From an uncultured Ruminiclostridium sp. (GTDB taxonomy: Bacteria > Bacillota > Clostridia > Oscillospirales > Ruminococcaceae), in contig CANRGJ010000011.1 in NCBI GenBank assembly GCA_947630175.1, positions 29,191-93,190 of the forward strand: a stretch of 64,000 nucleotides of DNA. The letters are read 5' to 3'. The position numbers were made by a program, and so were the translations under genes. The notes beneath the pieces are model-generated. The model ran no database searches, had not been told where the DNA came from, and was given only the letters and a program-made list of their open reading frames with translations. Shown here one piece after another: positions 53,036-61,823 of this stretch (position 1 is the stretch's first letter; every line of letters begins with the position of its first letter).

Positions 53036-54559
53036 ATGGAAAAATTTTCGGTTGCCGCTGTTTTCAGCAGCAATATGGTCTTGCAGAGGGAAAAGCCTGT
53101 TAATATTTTCGGCTGTGGAAAGGACGGAGATACTGTTGCCGTTCAGTCGGAGGGCGTGCGCAGGACGGCAAAGGTCATTGACGGCAGGTGGCTGGTGAAG
53201 CTTCCGCCCCATAAGGCGGCGGATAACGTTACGATAACCGTTTCCTGCGGTGAGGAGAACAAGATATTCACCAACGTGTGCTACGGCGAGGTGTGGCTGG
53301 CGGGCGGTCAGTCAAATATGGAGCTGGAGCTTCAGAACTGCCGTGAAAAGGACGCTTTGCAAAACGACAAAGAGCCTAACGTGAGGTTTTACTACACCCA
53401 GAAAAAGGTGATCAAGGAAGAGGATTTCTTTGAAACGGAGAAAAACACGGGCTGGACGGAATTTTCCTCCGAAAACGCAAAGGCGTGGTCCGCTGTGGGA
53501 TATTTCTTCGCAAGGGAGCTGGCGAAGAAGTTAGGCGTTACCGTTGGCGTTGTTGGCTGTAACTGGGGCGGCACCTCCGCTTCCCACTGGATGAGCAGGG
53601 AGATCCTTGAAAAGGACAGCGATATGCGGGAATATCTGAACGACCTGGACAAGGCGACCGAGGGAAAATCCGACGAGGAGCAGAAAAAGGAGTGGAAGGA
53701 GTATCAGGCTTACGACAAGGCGTGGTATGAAAAGAGCCTTGTTTTCTACAAGGAACACCCTGAGGGAAGCTGGGACGAATGTCAGGAGTTCTGCGGGAAG
53801 AACCTTTATCCGGGCCCTATCAGCGAGTATAATCCTATGTGTCCCACGGTGCTGTACAAGTCGATGATACAAAGAGTACGCCCCTACACGCTGAGGGGAT
53901 TTATCTACTATCAGGGCGAAAGCGACGATCATCGCCCCAGAACGTACTATAAGCTGTTCAGAGAGCTTATCGGACTGTGGAGGAACGACTGGGGGGACGA
54001 CAGTCTGCCGTTCCTGTTCGTTCAGCTCCCAATGCACCGCTATAAAGCCGACCCTGACTACAAGCACTGGTGCCTTATCAGAGAGGCGCAGATGAAGGTG
54101 TTCGATACTGTAAAGAACACGGGAATAGCCGTTGCGCTGGATATGGGCGAATTCAACGAGATACACCCGAAAAGCAAGGAGCCTGTGGGTCACCGTCTGG
54201 CGCTCCAGGCGCTGTACAGCGTTTACGGCTTTGAGAATATGAAGGACGAGGCGTTCAGCCCGATGTACGAGAGCTATCAGCTTACCGACGGGGGTATGCT
54301 GTTGTCCTTCCGCTATTGCAACGGTTTCAAGGTCGAGGGCGAGGTGTGCGGCTTTGAAATTGCGGGAGAGGACAAGGAGTTCAAGCCCGCAAAGGTGGAA
54401 TTCAGGGGAGAGCAGATTTTCATTTCCTCGGAGGAGGTTCCCGAGCCGCTGTACGGAAGATACAACTGGACGAATTACGGCGAGGTCACCGTGTACGGCG
54501 TGAACGGACTGCCGCTGGCTCCGTTCCGTACCTGCAGGGACGATGAAAAAACGGAATAA
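53036..54559 (+). CDS. Sialate O-acetylesterase-like SGNH hydrolase
   Basis: A 507-residue esterase that removes acetyl groups from sialic acids or other O-acetylated glycans. An N-terminal beta domain (about 1-90) precedes the nucleophile motif AGGQSNMEL; other catalytic-block segments are GGTSASHWMS, YQGESDDHRP and EIHPKSKEPVGHRLA (Asp/His region). It has no signal peptide, so it should act in the cytoplasm on imported sugars. It starts 30 bases after the pseudo-ATPase gene behind GGAGGAA. Confidence 0.92.
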   Translation: MEKFSVAAVFSSNMVLQREKPVNIFGCGKDGDTVAVQSEGVRRTAKVIDGRWLVKLPPHKAADNVTITVSCGEENKIFTNVCYGEVWLAGGQSNMELELQNCREKDALQNDKEPNVRFYYTQKKVIKEEDFFETEKNTGWTEFSSENAKAWSAVGYFFARELAKKLGVTVGVVGCNWGGTSASHWMSREILEKDSDMREYLNDLDKATEGKSDEEQKKEWKEYQAYDKAWYEKSLVFYKEHPEGSWDECQEFCGKNLYPGPISEYNPMCPTVLYKSMIQRVRPYTLRGFIYYQGESDDHRPRTYYKLFRELIGLWRNDWGDDSLPFLFVQLPMHRYKADPDYKHWCLIREAQMKVFDTVKNTGIAVALDMGEFNEIHPKSKEPVGHRLALQALYSVYGFENMKDEAFSPMYESYQLTDGGMLLSFRYCNGFKVEGEVCGFEIAGEDKEFKPAKVEFRGEQIFISSEEVPEPLYGRYNWTNYGEVTVYGVNGLPLAPFRTCRDDEKTE

Positions 54560-54613
54560 TTTTTACTGCAAGGCCGTCGGGTCTTGCAGTAAGCTTTGAC
54601 AGGGGATAATTTT

Positions 54614-55291
54614 ATGGTCTTTGGTGGAATCTGCGCCGCAGGAAGCGGCAGCCGCGTTGGTGGAGAGGTGCCCAAGCAGTTCCTCCCCATAAAGGGAAAG
54701 CCCATGCTGGCGTACAGCGTTGAGGCGTTTCTGCGGGTCAGCGGGATAGAACGGATATACATGGCAGTCAGCGAAAACTGGGCGGAATACTGTGAAAAGC
54801 TGTTTGCAGGCGAAAAGCGGGTTTGCGTTATCTCAGGCGGGGCAAACAGGGCGGAAACGGTGGAAAAAATCGTGAACGCAGTTGTGGAAAACGGCGGCGG
54901 TGATGATGATATTATCGCCACTCACGACGCCGCAAGGCCGTTTGTAAGCGGTGAGCTGATACGGCGGTGCGTTAAAGCCGCAGAAGAATACGGAGTCAGC
55001 GGGGCGGCTATTGCCGCAACGGACACGGTTTTGCGGTGCGAGGGCGGGTTTATCACAGACGCTCCGCCAAGGGAGGAGATGTTCCTTGCGCAAACGCCGC
55101 AGTGCTTTAAGGTGGGCGTTTTCAGAAAGGTTTGGGGAGATTTAAGCGAGGAGGATAAGGCGAAAGCTACCGACGTATGCGGAATGATATTCAGGGCGGG
55201 AGTAGGCGTTAGGATAGTTGAGGGAGAGAAAAACTGCTTTAAGATTACTACCGCTGAGGAGCTGGAAATAGCAGAAAGGTTGGAAAATTGA
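54614..55291 (+). CDS. ispD: 2-C-methyl-D-erythritol 4-phosphate cytidylyltransferase
   Basis: About 225 residues from the ATG at 54614 (AGGGG eight bases upstream; the TTG at 54596 is not needed). It carries out the third step of the MEP pathway with CTP. Motifs: CAAGSGSRVGGEVPKQFLPIKGKPML, IISGGANRAETV-like CVISGGANRAET, IIATHDAARPFVSGELI, AATDTVLR and LAQTPQCFKVGV. With IspH at 39.8 kb this supports MEP-type isoprenoid synthesis. Confidence 0.93.
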   Translation: MVFGGICAAGSGSRVGGEVPKQFLPIKGKPMLAYSVEAFLRVSGIERIYMAVSENWAEYCEKLFAGEKRVCVISGGANRAETVEKIVNAVVENGGGDDDIIATHDAARPFVSGELIRRCVKAAEEYGVSGAAIAATDTVLRCEGGFITDAPPREEMFLAQTPQCFKVGVFRKVWGDLSEEDKAKATDVCGMIFRAGVGVRIVEGEKNCFKITTAEELEIAERLEN

Positions 55292-55324
55292 GCGTGCTGT
55301 ATGCAGTGTAAAATGTTTTTCCTG

Positions 55325-55352
55325 TTGACAAAAAGAAAAAACTAAGTATAAT
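55325..55352 (+). promoter_or_regulatory. Strong promoter before the 56-bp repeats
   Basis: TTGACA (55325-55330), a 16-bp spacer and TATAAT (55347-55352), 34 bases after the ispD stop. Confidence 0.75.
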
Positions 55353-55393
55353 ATTATCAGACAGATAACTGTTCGAAATGTTCGATTGCTCAT

Positions 55394-55561
55394 TTACCTT
55401 TATAGGCGTTTCGCTGCCTTCCACTCGCAGGAGAGGGAAAAGGCGACGTATTACTTTACAGGCGTTTCGCTGCCTTCCGCTTGTAGGAGAGGGAAAAGGC
55501 GACGTATGACTTTACAGGTGTTTCGCTACCTTCCGCTTATAAGAGAGGGAAAAGGCGACGA
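55394..55561 (+). repeat. Three 56-bp tandem repeats
   Basis: The element GGCGTTTCGCTGCCTTCC recurs at 55405, 55461 and 55517, exactly 56 bases apart, followed each time by GGAGAGGGAAAAGGCGACG or a close variant. 56 is not a multiple of three, so no peptide is repeated. GCCTTCC can pair with GGGAAAAGGC inside each unit. Confidence 0.9.
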
Positions 55562-55571
55562 AAAGCAATCT

Positions 55572-55613
55572 AAAAAGGGAGCGCTAAACTGCGGTGAGGC
55601 TGTCTCCCTTTTT
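55572..55613 (+). terminator. Terminator-like stem after the 56-bp repeats
   Basis: AAAAAGGGAG (55572-55581) pairs with CTCCCTTTTT (55604-55613) around a 22-base loop. The closing T-run is part of the stem, so strength is uncertain. Confidence 0.5.
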
Positions 55614-55705
55614 AAATTACAAGCGCAAAAAGGTTTTACTGTTGACAAGCGGGAACTATAAAAGCGAGTTAATCCTAACGAAAACAAGGATATAAGAAAG
55701 GGAAA

Positions 55706-56404
55706 ATGATGAAAATAAAGGCTGTTATTTTTGATATAGGACAAACTCTTGTTTACTATCCGTTTCCCCTGAATTGGTCTGCTTTATACCGTCCCGCTTT
55801 CCAAAGTATAGCGGAAAAACGCAAGTTAAATATAACGGAGAATGAGTATGCATATATCGCGGAAGTCCTTACAAAATACAATACAAGAATAAATCCAAGA
55901 GAAGCTGAAGTTTCATCAGATACGATCTTTACTGAGATATTAAAGGGGACAAGTATCCCGACAGAATATCTGGACATCATCAGGAATGATTTTTACTCTT
56001 TCTTTCGCAATGACGCTCGGATCTATTCAGACGCAGAAGAAACGCTAAAAGAGCTTAAATCAAAAAATATACTTATCGGCACTTTATCCGACGTTGCATA
56101 CGGTATGGATAATTCGTATGCGCTTGAAGATATAAAGCCTCTGCTGAAATATATAGACGTACCCTTTACTTCAAATGATTCAGGTTTTCGCAAGCCGAAC
56201 GGCAAGGGATTAGAGATACTTGCCGATAAAATGAACGTACTTACGTCAGAGATGATCTTTGTGGGAGATGAAAAAAAGGACGTGGAATGTGCTGAAAATG
56301 CAGGCGCCGCAGCGGTTCTTATAAATCGGGATAAGGAAGAGAAGTATTTCGGACAAAATTATGTTATCGGGGAGCTTAGAGAAGTGGTTGATATAATAAG
56401 ATAA
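55706..56404 (+). CDS. HAD-superfamily hydrolase
   Basis: 232 residues. The HAD motif I variant VIFDIGQTL has nucleophile D, followed by a helical cap, motif II-like IGTLSDVA, motif III K-P-N-G in FRKPNGKGL and motif IV FVGDEKKDVECAENAG. It is a phosphatase- or phosphonatase-like enzyme with unknown substrate. A second in-frame ATG at 55709 is slightly better spaced from AAAGGG. The base composition is visibly richer in A/T than the neighbours, as for the next two genes. Confidence 0.88.
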   Translation: MMKIKAVIFDIGQTLVYYPFPLNWSALYRPAFQSIAEKRKLNITENEYAYIAEVLTKYNTRINPREAEVSSDTIFTEILKGTSIPTEYLDIIRNDFYSFFRNDARIYSDAEETLKELKSKNILIGTLSDVAYGMDNSYALEDIKPLLKYIDVPFTSNDSGFRKPNGKGLEILADKMNVLTSEMIFVGDEKKDVECAENAGAAAVLINRDKEEKYFGQNYVIGELREVVDIIR

Positions 56405-56487
56405 ATTCAGGTTTGTCTTGGTCGCCTCTGAAAACCCTGTAACTTCAAGGCATTTCGCCTATTCTATGCTCAAACTTTATGTTTTTT

Positions 56488-56509
56488 CCCTTGTTTTTGC
56501 CCTTATGAG
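56488..56509. repeat. Flanking direct repeat, left
   Basis: 22 bases reading CCCTTGTTTTTGCCC then TTATGAG, matched at 20 of 22 positions by 57432-57453. The AAACAAGGG that follows can pair with its first nine bases. The 453-base gap 56405-56857 otherwise holds only A/T-rich sequence and the operators below. Confidence 0.65.
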
Positions 56510-56759
56510 CCGAAACAAGGGAAAGTTTTTGGCGGATAAAACGCTCGGTATTTGAGAGCGAAATACACCATTCGTACAAAGCCGCATATTTGTGCGAAGG
56601 GACATTTTCACCTATATATGAGTTGCAAAAGTAAGGCAGACAGCAAAAACCACGAAAGAAATCCTTTTTCAAGGAAAGGCAGCTTCCAATTAGAAAACAA
56701 CACCGCAAGACATTACTACTGCCTTGCGGACTTACATATACGGTCAATAACTAAAAATT

Positions 56760-56835
56760 CAAGAAAACTTGGCAATATGTATTGACAAGAAAACTTGGCA
56801 GTGCTATAATGAGTATACGCCAAGAAAACTTGGCA
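56760..56835 (+). promoter_or_regulatory. Promoter with three identical palindromic operators
   Basis: TTGACA (56782-56787), a 17-bp spacer and TATAAT (56805-56810). The 15-mer CAAGAAAACTTGGCA occurs three times: 56760-56774 upstream, 56786-56800 across the -35 box and spacer, and 56821-56835 after the start site. Its core is CAAG-AAAA-CTTG; the third copy extends to GCCAAG-AAAA-CTTGGC. Confidence 0.9.
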
Positions 56836-56857
56836 GTACAAGTTGGAGGTTTCCATT

Positions 56858-57193
56858 ATGAACAAGGAAGAAATTTTAGCAAAAAGCAGAGCCGAGAACA
56901 AAAACAAAGATATCTATGAAATCGAGGTGTTAAAACAGGCAAATTCGTGTGGGATCATCGTGATGGCAGTTCTTGCCGTAATCTTTTTTTCCGTACAAAT
57001 CTTTGTGGGCGGCGGTCAAAATTGGGGGATGTGGGCACTTGTTTTCAGTCCAAGTATGGCCACATTCTGGGTGAAATATATCAAGCTGAGACGTAAGCAC
57101 GAGCTCCTGATAGCAATTGCATATACAGTAATTGTTGCAGTAGGTGCCGGATATCATATTTATAATCTTATCGTATCATCTACAATCCTGTAA
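56858..57193 (+). CDS. DUF6442-like two-helix membrane protein
   Basis: About 111 residues from the ATG at 56858 (GGAGG eight bases upstream). It starts MNKEEILAKSRAENKNKDIYEIEVLKQ and then has three hydrophobic segments (about 28-48, 53-68 and 82-106). It matches the DUF6442 pattern, which is usually followed by a small XRE regulator as here. The biochemical role is unknown; an integral membrane toxin or sensor controlled by the regulator is conceivable. Its promoter carries three operators. Confidence 0.8.
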   Translation: MNKEEILAKSRAENKNKDIYEIEVLKQANSCGIIVMAVLAVIFFSVQIFVGGGQNWGMWALVFSPSMATFWVKYIKLRRKHELLIAIAYTVIVAVGAGYHIYNLIVSSTIL

Positions 57194-57206
57194 GGTGGTG
57201 GATAAT

Positions 57207-57413
57207 ATGAATGATAAACTTATATTAAAAAACCGTCTTAAAGAAGCACGGACAGAACTGAAAATATCACAGAACCAACTGGCCGAAATGGTTGGTGTGT
57301 CCCGAAATACAATCAGCTCTATCGAAACAGGGCAGTTTAATCCTACTGCCAAGCTTGCTCTCATTTTATGTATTGCTTTGGATAAAAAATTTGAAGATTT
57401 ATTTTTCTTTTGA
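57207..57413 (+). CDS. XRE-family transcriptional regulator
   Basis: A 68-residue helix-turn-helix protein: RLKEARTELKISQNQLAEMVGVSRNTISSIETGQFNPTAKLALILCIALDKKFEDLF. The ATG at 57207 was chosen because AAGGTGG lies nine bases upstream; upstream in-frame codons overlap the previous gene. It is the likely binder of the three palindromes at 56760-56835 and thus probably represses its own operon. No terminator is obvious. Confidence 0.92.
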   Translation: MNDKLILKNRLKEARTELKISQNQLAEMVGVSRNTISSIETGQFNPTAKLALILCIALDKKFEDLFFF

Positions 57414-57431
57414 TTTGCAAAAACAGACTCT

Positions 57432-57453
57432 CCCTTATTTTTGCCCTTATAAG
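57432..57453. repeat. Flanking direct repeat, right
   Basis: CCCTTATTTTTGCCC then TTATAAG, the partner of 56488-56509. It lies 19 bases after the XRE stop. Confidence 0.65.
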
Positions 57454-57501
57454 GTGCATAGGAAAGGGTAAACCTGTGTGAAATCATATAAAGGGATAAG
57501 G

Positions 57502-57624
57502 TGGACACATTGCGGACGGATTTGGATTGACGGGCGCTAATCCGTACCTGTCACTTAAAATCCGTTTTTCGGCTTCGCCGAAAAACACCATAACTGTCAA
57601 CTGTACACTGTACACTGTCAACTG
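57502..57624. repeat. Dispersed heptamer/hairpin repeat, divergent copy
   Basis: GCGGACGGATTTGGATTGAC, ACCTGTCACTTAAAATCCG, hairpin TTTTTCGGC-TTC-GCCGAAAAA, a CCATAAC variant of the end motif and inverted heptamers. The left array is missing. It occupies most of the 307-base gap before the deacetylase gene. Confidence 0.8.
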
Positions 57625-57720
57625 CCATTTCCGTTTGCTTTTTCTCTTTTACCTGTTCTTTTTCCGTACAGCCCTGCATAAACTGCTACAAAAACAACCT
57701 GTACGAAAGGAAATGACAAA

Positions 57721-59001
57721 ATGCTTACTGCTTCAAAGAAAAGAATGATGAGAACTGTAACGGTGGTGCTTGCCGTTCTGGTGGGCGTGGGGATTATCAT
57801 TGCTGCGGTAATGTCCTCCTTCAAGGTCGCCGCCGCTGAGAAAAAGCTCCCTATTTACTGCGTTTCAAGAGGAGACAACAAGATCGCCCTCACCTTTGAC
57901 TGCGCTTGGGGAAATTCCAACACCGACCTGCTTTTACAGCTTTTAAAGGACGCTGACGCAAAGGCGACGTTCTTTGTGACAGGGGAATTTTGCGACAAGT
58001 ACCCCGAAGATGTTAAAAAAATGTACGATGCGGGACACGAGATAGGAAACCATTCCGACGTTCACCCGCACGTTGAGGGGATAAACATAAACGACCTTAT
58101 CGAGGACACAAGGGAATGTTCCCGCAAAATAAAGATGATAACGGGCGAGGAGCCGAAGCTGTACCGCGCGCCTTACGGCGAGTATGACAACAACGTGGTA
58201 AACACTATCGAGGGTATGGGGCTGAAAATGATACAGTGGTCGGTGGACAGCATAGACTGGCAGGAGCCTGACGCAGACACTATCACAAAGCGTATCTGCG
58301 ACGGCACCGTTTCAGGCTCTATCCTGCTGTTCCACAACGATCTTGAAAACACCGCCCAGGCGCTCCCCGACCTGCTGACAGCGTTAAAGCAAAAGGGTTA
58401 TACCTTTGAGCGAGTTTCCGATATGGTGTATTTTGACAGCTACCATATCGACAACAGCGGTATGCAGATATACGACGTGACCGCCCTGCTTCCCACGGTG
58501 AAATATTCAGACAACGAGCTTTTGAACGAGGCTATGGGAGTGCTTAAGGAAAATATGTCCTTGCAGGAGATATATAATCTCACGGGAGGAATAACCCAGG
58601 ATATGGCGGACAGGGTGAACAGCCTGCTCACCGAGGAGCAAAGGCAGGCGATAGAGAACGCCTCCTTTGAGGAGCTGAGAGAGGCGGTAACTAACCTTAT
58701 TGCTGACATTGAATCAGAGCAGGAGGGCTCCGGAACAGGCACAGATTCAGGTTCAGAGACTGCCGAGCCGCCTGCTTCCGACCCGTCGACAACGCAGGAG
58801 CCTTCTCCCGCCGAAACCGATGACAGCGGAACAGGAAGTTCTTCGCCTGACGTTTCCACTATTCCCGACGAGATAAAGGGACAGCCGATGACGGAAAACA
58901 GCATGACTCAGACCGCTGAGCAGACAACGACTCCTCCCGTCACGACAGCAGAACAGACGACTCCCGCCGTGACTTCAACTATTGAAGATGAAATTAAATA
59001 A
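57721..59001 (+). CDS. Polysaccharide deacetylase-family protein (PdaB-like)
   Basis: 426 residues with an N-terminal membrane anchor (about 12-34), a NodB deacetylase domain (about 40-235) and a Ser/Thr/Pro/Glu-rich C-terminal tail (about 330-426). Motifs: KIALTFDCAWG, where the usual second Asp of TFDD is Cys as in PdaB-type proteins, metal-binding H-x3-H in GNHSDVHPH, RAPYGEYD, WSVDSIDWQ and ILLFHND. It probably acts on cell-wall or spore glycans outside the membrane. AAAGGA precedes the start and a strong terminator follows. Confidence 0.92.
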   Translation: MLTASKKRMMRTVTVVLAVLVGVGIIIAAVMSSFKVAAAEKKLPIYCVSRGDNKIALTFDCAWGNSNTDLLLQLLKDADAKATFFVTGEFCDKYPEDVKKMYDAGHEIGNHSDVHPHVEGININDLIEDTRECSRKIKMITGEEPKLYRAPYGEYDNNVVNTIEGMGLKMIQWSVDSIDWQEPDADTITKRICDGTVSGSILLFHNDLENTAQALPDLLTALKQKGYTFERVSDMVYFDSYHIDNSGMQIYDVTALLPTVKYSDNELLNEAMGVLKENMSLQEIYNLTGGITQDMADRVNSLLTEEQRQAIENASFEELREAVTNLIADIESEQEGSGTGTDSGSETAEPPASDPSTTQEPSPAETDDSGTGSSSPDVSTIPDEIKGQPMTENSMTQTAEQTTTPPVTTAEQTTPAVTSTIEDEIK

Positions 59002-59004
59002 AAT

Positions 59005-59034
59005 AAAAATCCCGCAGAATACTGCGGGATTTTT
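59005..59034. terminator. Bidirectional terminator between deacetylase and guaB
   Basis: A perfect 13-bp stem AAAAATCCCGCAG/CTGCGGGATTTTT with a four-base loop, between convergent genes. Confidence 0.9.
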
Positions 59035-59060
59035 TAAACCGATAAATTTCGCAAATGTGC

Positions 59061-60566
59061 TTATCCCCTGTTCGCCTGATTGTCCTTGAGGATAACGTCG
59101 TGTGAGCCGCCCTCCACGATACTTGTGGAGGAAACCAAAGTCAGCACTGCTTTCTTCTGCAATTCGGGAATGGTTAGACAGCCGCAGTTGCACATAGTTG
59201 AGCGCACCTTGGACAGTGTCCTTGTCACGTTGTCTTTTAAGCTGCCCGCATAGGGAACGTAGCTGTCAACGCCCTCCTCAAAGGACAGCTTGCTGTCGCC
59301 GCCCATATCGTAGCGCTGCCAGTTGCGGGCTCTGTTGGAGCCTTCGCCCCAGTATTCCTTAACGTATGTTCCGTTTAACATAACTTTATTTGTAGGAGAT
59401 TCGTCAAAGCGGCTGAAATATCTTCCCAGCATAATGAAATCTGCGCCCATAGCAAGGGCAAGTGTGATGTGATAATCGTGAACGATACCGCCGTCTGAGC
59501 ATACGGGAACGTAAATTCCCGTTTCCTCAAAGTATTTATCGCGTTCCTCGCACACCTCTATCAGGGCGGTAGCCTGTCCTCTGCCTATGCCCTTCTGCTC
59601 ACGGGTGATACAGATAGAACCGCCGCCGATACCTACCTTTACGAAGTCTGCGCCGCAGTCGGCAAGGAAGCGGAAGCCCTCTCTGCTAACTACGTTTCCT
59701 GCGCCCACCTTTACGCTGTCGCCGTAATGCTCTCTTATCCACTGAATAGTGAATTTCTGCCAGTCGGTGTAGCCCTCGGAGCTGTCTATGCAAAGCACGT
59801 CGGCTCCCGCTTCCACAAGCGCGGGAACGCGCTGGGCGTAGTCCCTTGTGTTTATGCCTGCGCCGACAACGTAGCGCTTTGCGCTGTCAAGGAGTTCGTT
59901 CTGATTTGTCTTGTGGCTTTCGTAGTCCTTGCGGAAAACGAGATAGAGCAGTTTTCCCTCGCTGTCGATTATAGGCAGGGAGTTCAGCTTATGGTCCCAG
60001 ATTATGTCGTTTGCGGCTTTCAGGGTAGTTCCCTCAGGGGCGGTTATCAGCTTTTCCAGCGGGGTCATAAATTCCTTTGCCTTAACGTCCGTCGCCATTC
60101 TGGAAACGCGGTAATCCCTGCCTGTGACGATACCCACCAGCTTGGTGTCGCCCGTGCCGTCCTCGGTGACAGGCATTGTGGAATGTCCTGTCTTTTCCTT
60201 TAGCGCCAGCACGTCAGCCAGGGTCATTTCGGGGCTGAGGTTGCTGTCGCTCTTGACGTAGCCCGCCTTGTAGGATTTTACCCGCTTTACCATTTCGGCT
60301 TCCTGCTCAATGGTCTGAGAGCCGTAGATAAAGCTGATTCCCCCTTCCTTAGCCAGAGCCACCGCCATTTTATCGTCGGACACCGACTGCATTATGGCGG
60401 AAACAAGGGGAATGTTCATGGTGACGGCAGGCTCCTCGCCCTTTTTGAACTTCACCACGGGGGTCTTGAGTGATACGTTGGCAGGAATACATTCTGCTGA
60501 GCTGTACCCGGGCACCAGCAGATATTCCCCAAAGGTGTGTGAAGGCTCGGAATAGATTTTTGCCAT
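59061..60566 (-). CDS. guaB: IMP dehydrogenase
   Basis: A 501-residue enzyme that oxidises IMP to XMP with NAD in guanine nucleotide synthesis. The catalytic loop [20 protein letters not shown] holds the cysteine nucleophile. A CBS-pair insert lies at about 100-220 ([42 protein letters not shown]). The C-terminal flap region ([13 protein letters not shown]) is slightly unlike the common form. AGGAGG lies six bases before the ATG. It is monocistronic, with a repeat just upstream of its start. Confidence 0.95.
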   Translation of the reverse strand: MAKIYSEPSHTFGEYLLVPGYSSAECIPANVSLKTPVVKFKKGEEPAVTMNIPLVSAIMQSVSDDKMAVALAKEGGISFIYGSQTIEQEAEMVKRVKSYKAGYVKSDSNLSPEMTLADVLALKEKTGHSTMPVTEDGTGDTKLVGIVTGRDYRVSRMATDVKAKEFMTPLEKLITAPEGTTLKAANDIIWDHKLNSLPIIDSEGKLLYLVFRKDYESHKTNQNELLDSAKRYVVGAGINTRDYAQRVPALVEAGADVLCIDSSEGYTDWQKFTIQWIREHYGDSVKVGAGNVVSREGFRFLADCGADFVKVGIGGGSICITREQKGIGRGQATALIEVCEERDKYFEETGIYVPVCSDGGIVHDYHITLALAMGADFIMLGRYFSRFDESPTNKVMLNGTYVKEYWGEGSNRARNWQRYDMGGDSKLSFEEGVDSYVPYAGSLKDNVTRTLSKVRSTMCNCGCLTIPELQKKAVLTLVSSTSIVEGGSHDVILKDNQANRG

Positions 60567-60579
60567 AGTTACCTCCTCT

Positions 60580-60825
60580 GATAGTTAAAAGTTAAGAGTG
60601 TATAGTGCATAGTTGTGGTATTTTCGCCTGCGGCGAAAATGGATTTGGATTGGCGGGCACGCAGTTGACAGTGTACAGTTGACAGTTGACAGTTGACAGT
60701 TGTGGAGTTTTTGCTTCGCAAAAACGTATTTGGATTGGCGGGTGCGAGTTTGGGGGTGGTGCGTAAAAGTGATTGTTGTGCGGAATAATTTAATTTTCAA
60801 CTGTCAATTGTCAATTGTCAACTGC
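60580..60825. repeat. Dispersed heptamer/hairpin repeat, two left ends in tandem
   Basis: Two GTTGTGG ends follow one another: one with hairpin TTTTCGCC-TGC-GGCGAAAA, one with TTTTTGC-TTC-GCAAAAA, each followed by ATTTGGATTGGCGGG. An inverted heptamer array ends three bases after the recR stop. Confidence 0.85.
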
Positions 60826-61425
60826 TCAAAGTTCGTTCCTGTTTTCCAGCGCTCTCTGGAGCGTTACTTCATCTGCATATTCAAGTGAGCTGCCTGCGGG
60901 AAGTCCGTAGGCGAGCCTTGTTACCTTTATGCCCAGCGGCTTTATAAGGCGGCTGATATAAGAGGCGGTGGTCTCTCCCTCGATAGTGGGGTTCGTCGCC
61001 ATTATCACCTCGTCAACATCTCCAGAAAGCCTTGCCATAAGCTCCTTTATGCGGATATCATTGGGAGTTATGCCGTCGGCGGGGGAAAGAAGTCCGTGGA
61101 GAACGTGATAAACGCCGTCAAAGCCTCCCGCCCTTTCAAAGGCGGAAACGTCCTTGGGCACCTCAACAACGCATATCACCTTATGGTCGCGCTGCTCATC
61201 GCCGCATATGGAACATTCCTCCTGCTCGGTGAAGTTCTGGCAGGTCTTGCAGAATTTCACCGAACGCCTTGCCTCAAGGATAGTGGTGGCAAAGTGAGCA
61301 ACTTCCTCTTCAGGCATATTCAGCATATGATAGGCGAGGCGTCCCGCCGTTTTCATTCCTATGCCGGGGAGCTTCGCAAGCTGTTCCGACACCAGCAGGA
61401 GTGGCAGAGGATTATACTCCGCCAT
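60826..61425 (-). CDS. recR: Recombination protein RecR
   Basis: A 199-residue DNA-binding ring protein for RecF-pathway repair. It has an N-terminal helix-hairpin-helix (LAKLPGIGMKTAGRLAYHM), a C4 zinc finger (CKTCQNFTEQEECSICGD), a TOPRIM domain (ICVVEVPKDVSAFERAG) and the C-terminal Walker-B-like segment. The start overlaps the ybaB stop by one base. It is the last gene of the dnaX-ybaB-recR cluster, a highly conserved order. Confidence 0.96.
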   Translation of the reverse strand: MAEYNPLPLLLVSEQLAKLPGIGMKTAGRLAYHMLNMPEEEVAHFATTILEARRSVKFCKTCQNFTEQEECSICGDEQRDHKVICVVEVPKDVSAFERAGGFDGVYHVLHGLLSPADGITPNDIRIKELMARLSGDVDEVIMATNPTIEGETTASYISRLIKPLGIKVTRLAYGLPAGSSLEYADEVTLQRALENRNEL

Positions 61426-61775
61426 CAGAACAGTCCGGGCACGTTAAGTCCGCCCGTCACCTTTTCCATTTCCTTGCTGGTTTCTTCCTCCACCTTTTCG
61501 ATAATGGCGTTTACGCCCGCCACGATTATGTCCTCAAGGTCTTCGGGATTGTCCTTATCTATGCAGTCGGGGTTCAGCTTAACGCTTTTCAGCTTTTTGT
61601 CCCCCGTCATAACGAGCTCTATCATTCCGCCGCCTGCCGTGGCGGTAAATTCGGTCCCGTTCAGCTTTTCCTGGACCTCCGCCATATCCTCCTGCATTTT
61701 CTGCGCCTGTCTTATCATCTGGTTCATATTTGCGGCGCCCTTGTTCTGGTATTCTGCGGGTAATCTTGCTTTCAT
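61425..61775 (-). CDS. YbaB/EbfC nucleoid-associated protein
   Basis: A 116-residue DNA-binding protein: MNQMIRQAQKMQEDMAEVQEKL helical segment, then EFTATAGGGMIELVMTGDKKLKSVKLNPD and EDIIVAGVNAIIEKVEEETSKEMEKVTGGL. It forms dimers that bind DNA. It lies between dnaX and recR as usual, with coupled translation to recR (TGATG). AGGAAAAAGAA precedes the ATG. Confidence 0.95.
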   Translation of the reverse strand: MKARLPAEYQNKGAANMNQMIRQAQKMQEDMAEVQEKLNGTEFTATAGGGMIELVMTGDKKLKSVKLNPDCIDKDNPEDLEDIIVAGVNAIIEKVEEETSKEMEKVTGGLNVPGLF

Positions 61776-61823
61776 TTCTTTTTCCTTTCCTTTGCTGTAA
61801 TATTCAGGAGCTATGCTCCTACG

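Larger units (their letters stand above)
55359..55613 (+). ncRNA. Candidate repeat-containing small RNA
   Basis: A transcript from the promoter at 55325 would run through three 56-base hairpin-prone repeats to a terminator-like stem at 55572-55613. No conserved reading frame is present. The alternative is a long leader of the HAD gene at 55706. Confidence 0.45.

Noticed and set aside
55394..55561. 56-bp repeats as a CRISPR or a coding repeat
   Set aside because: There are no spacers between the units, and 56 is not divisible by three.
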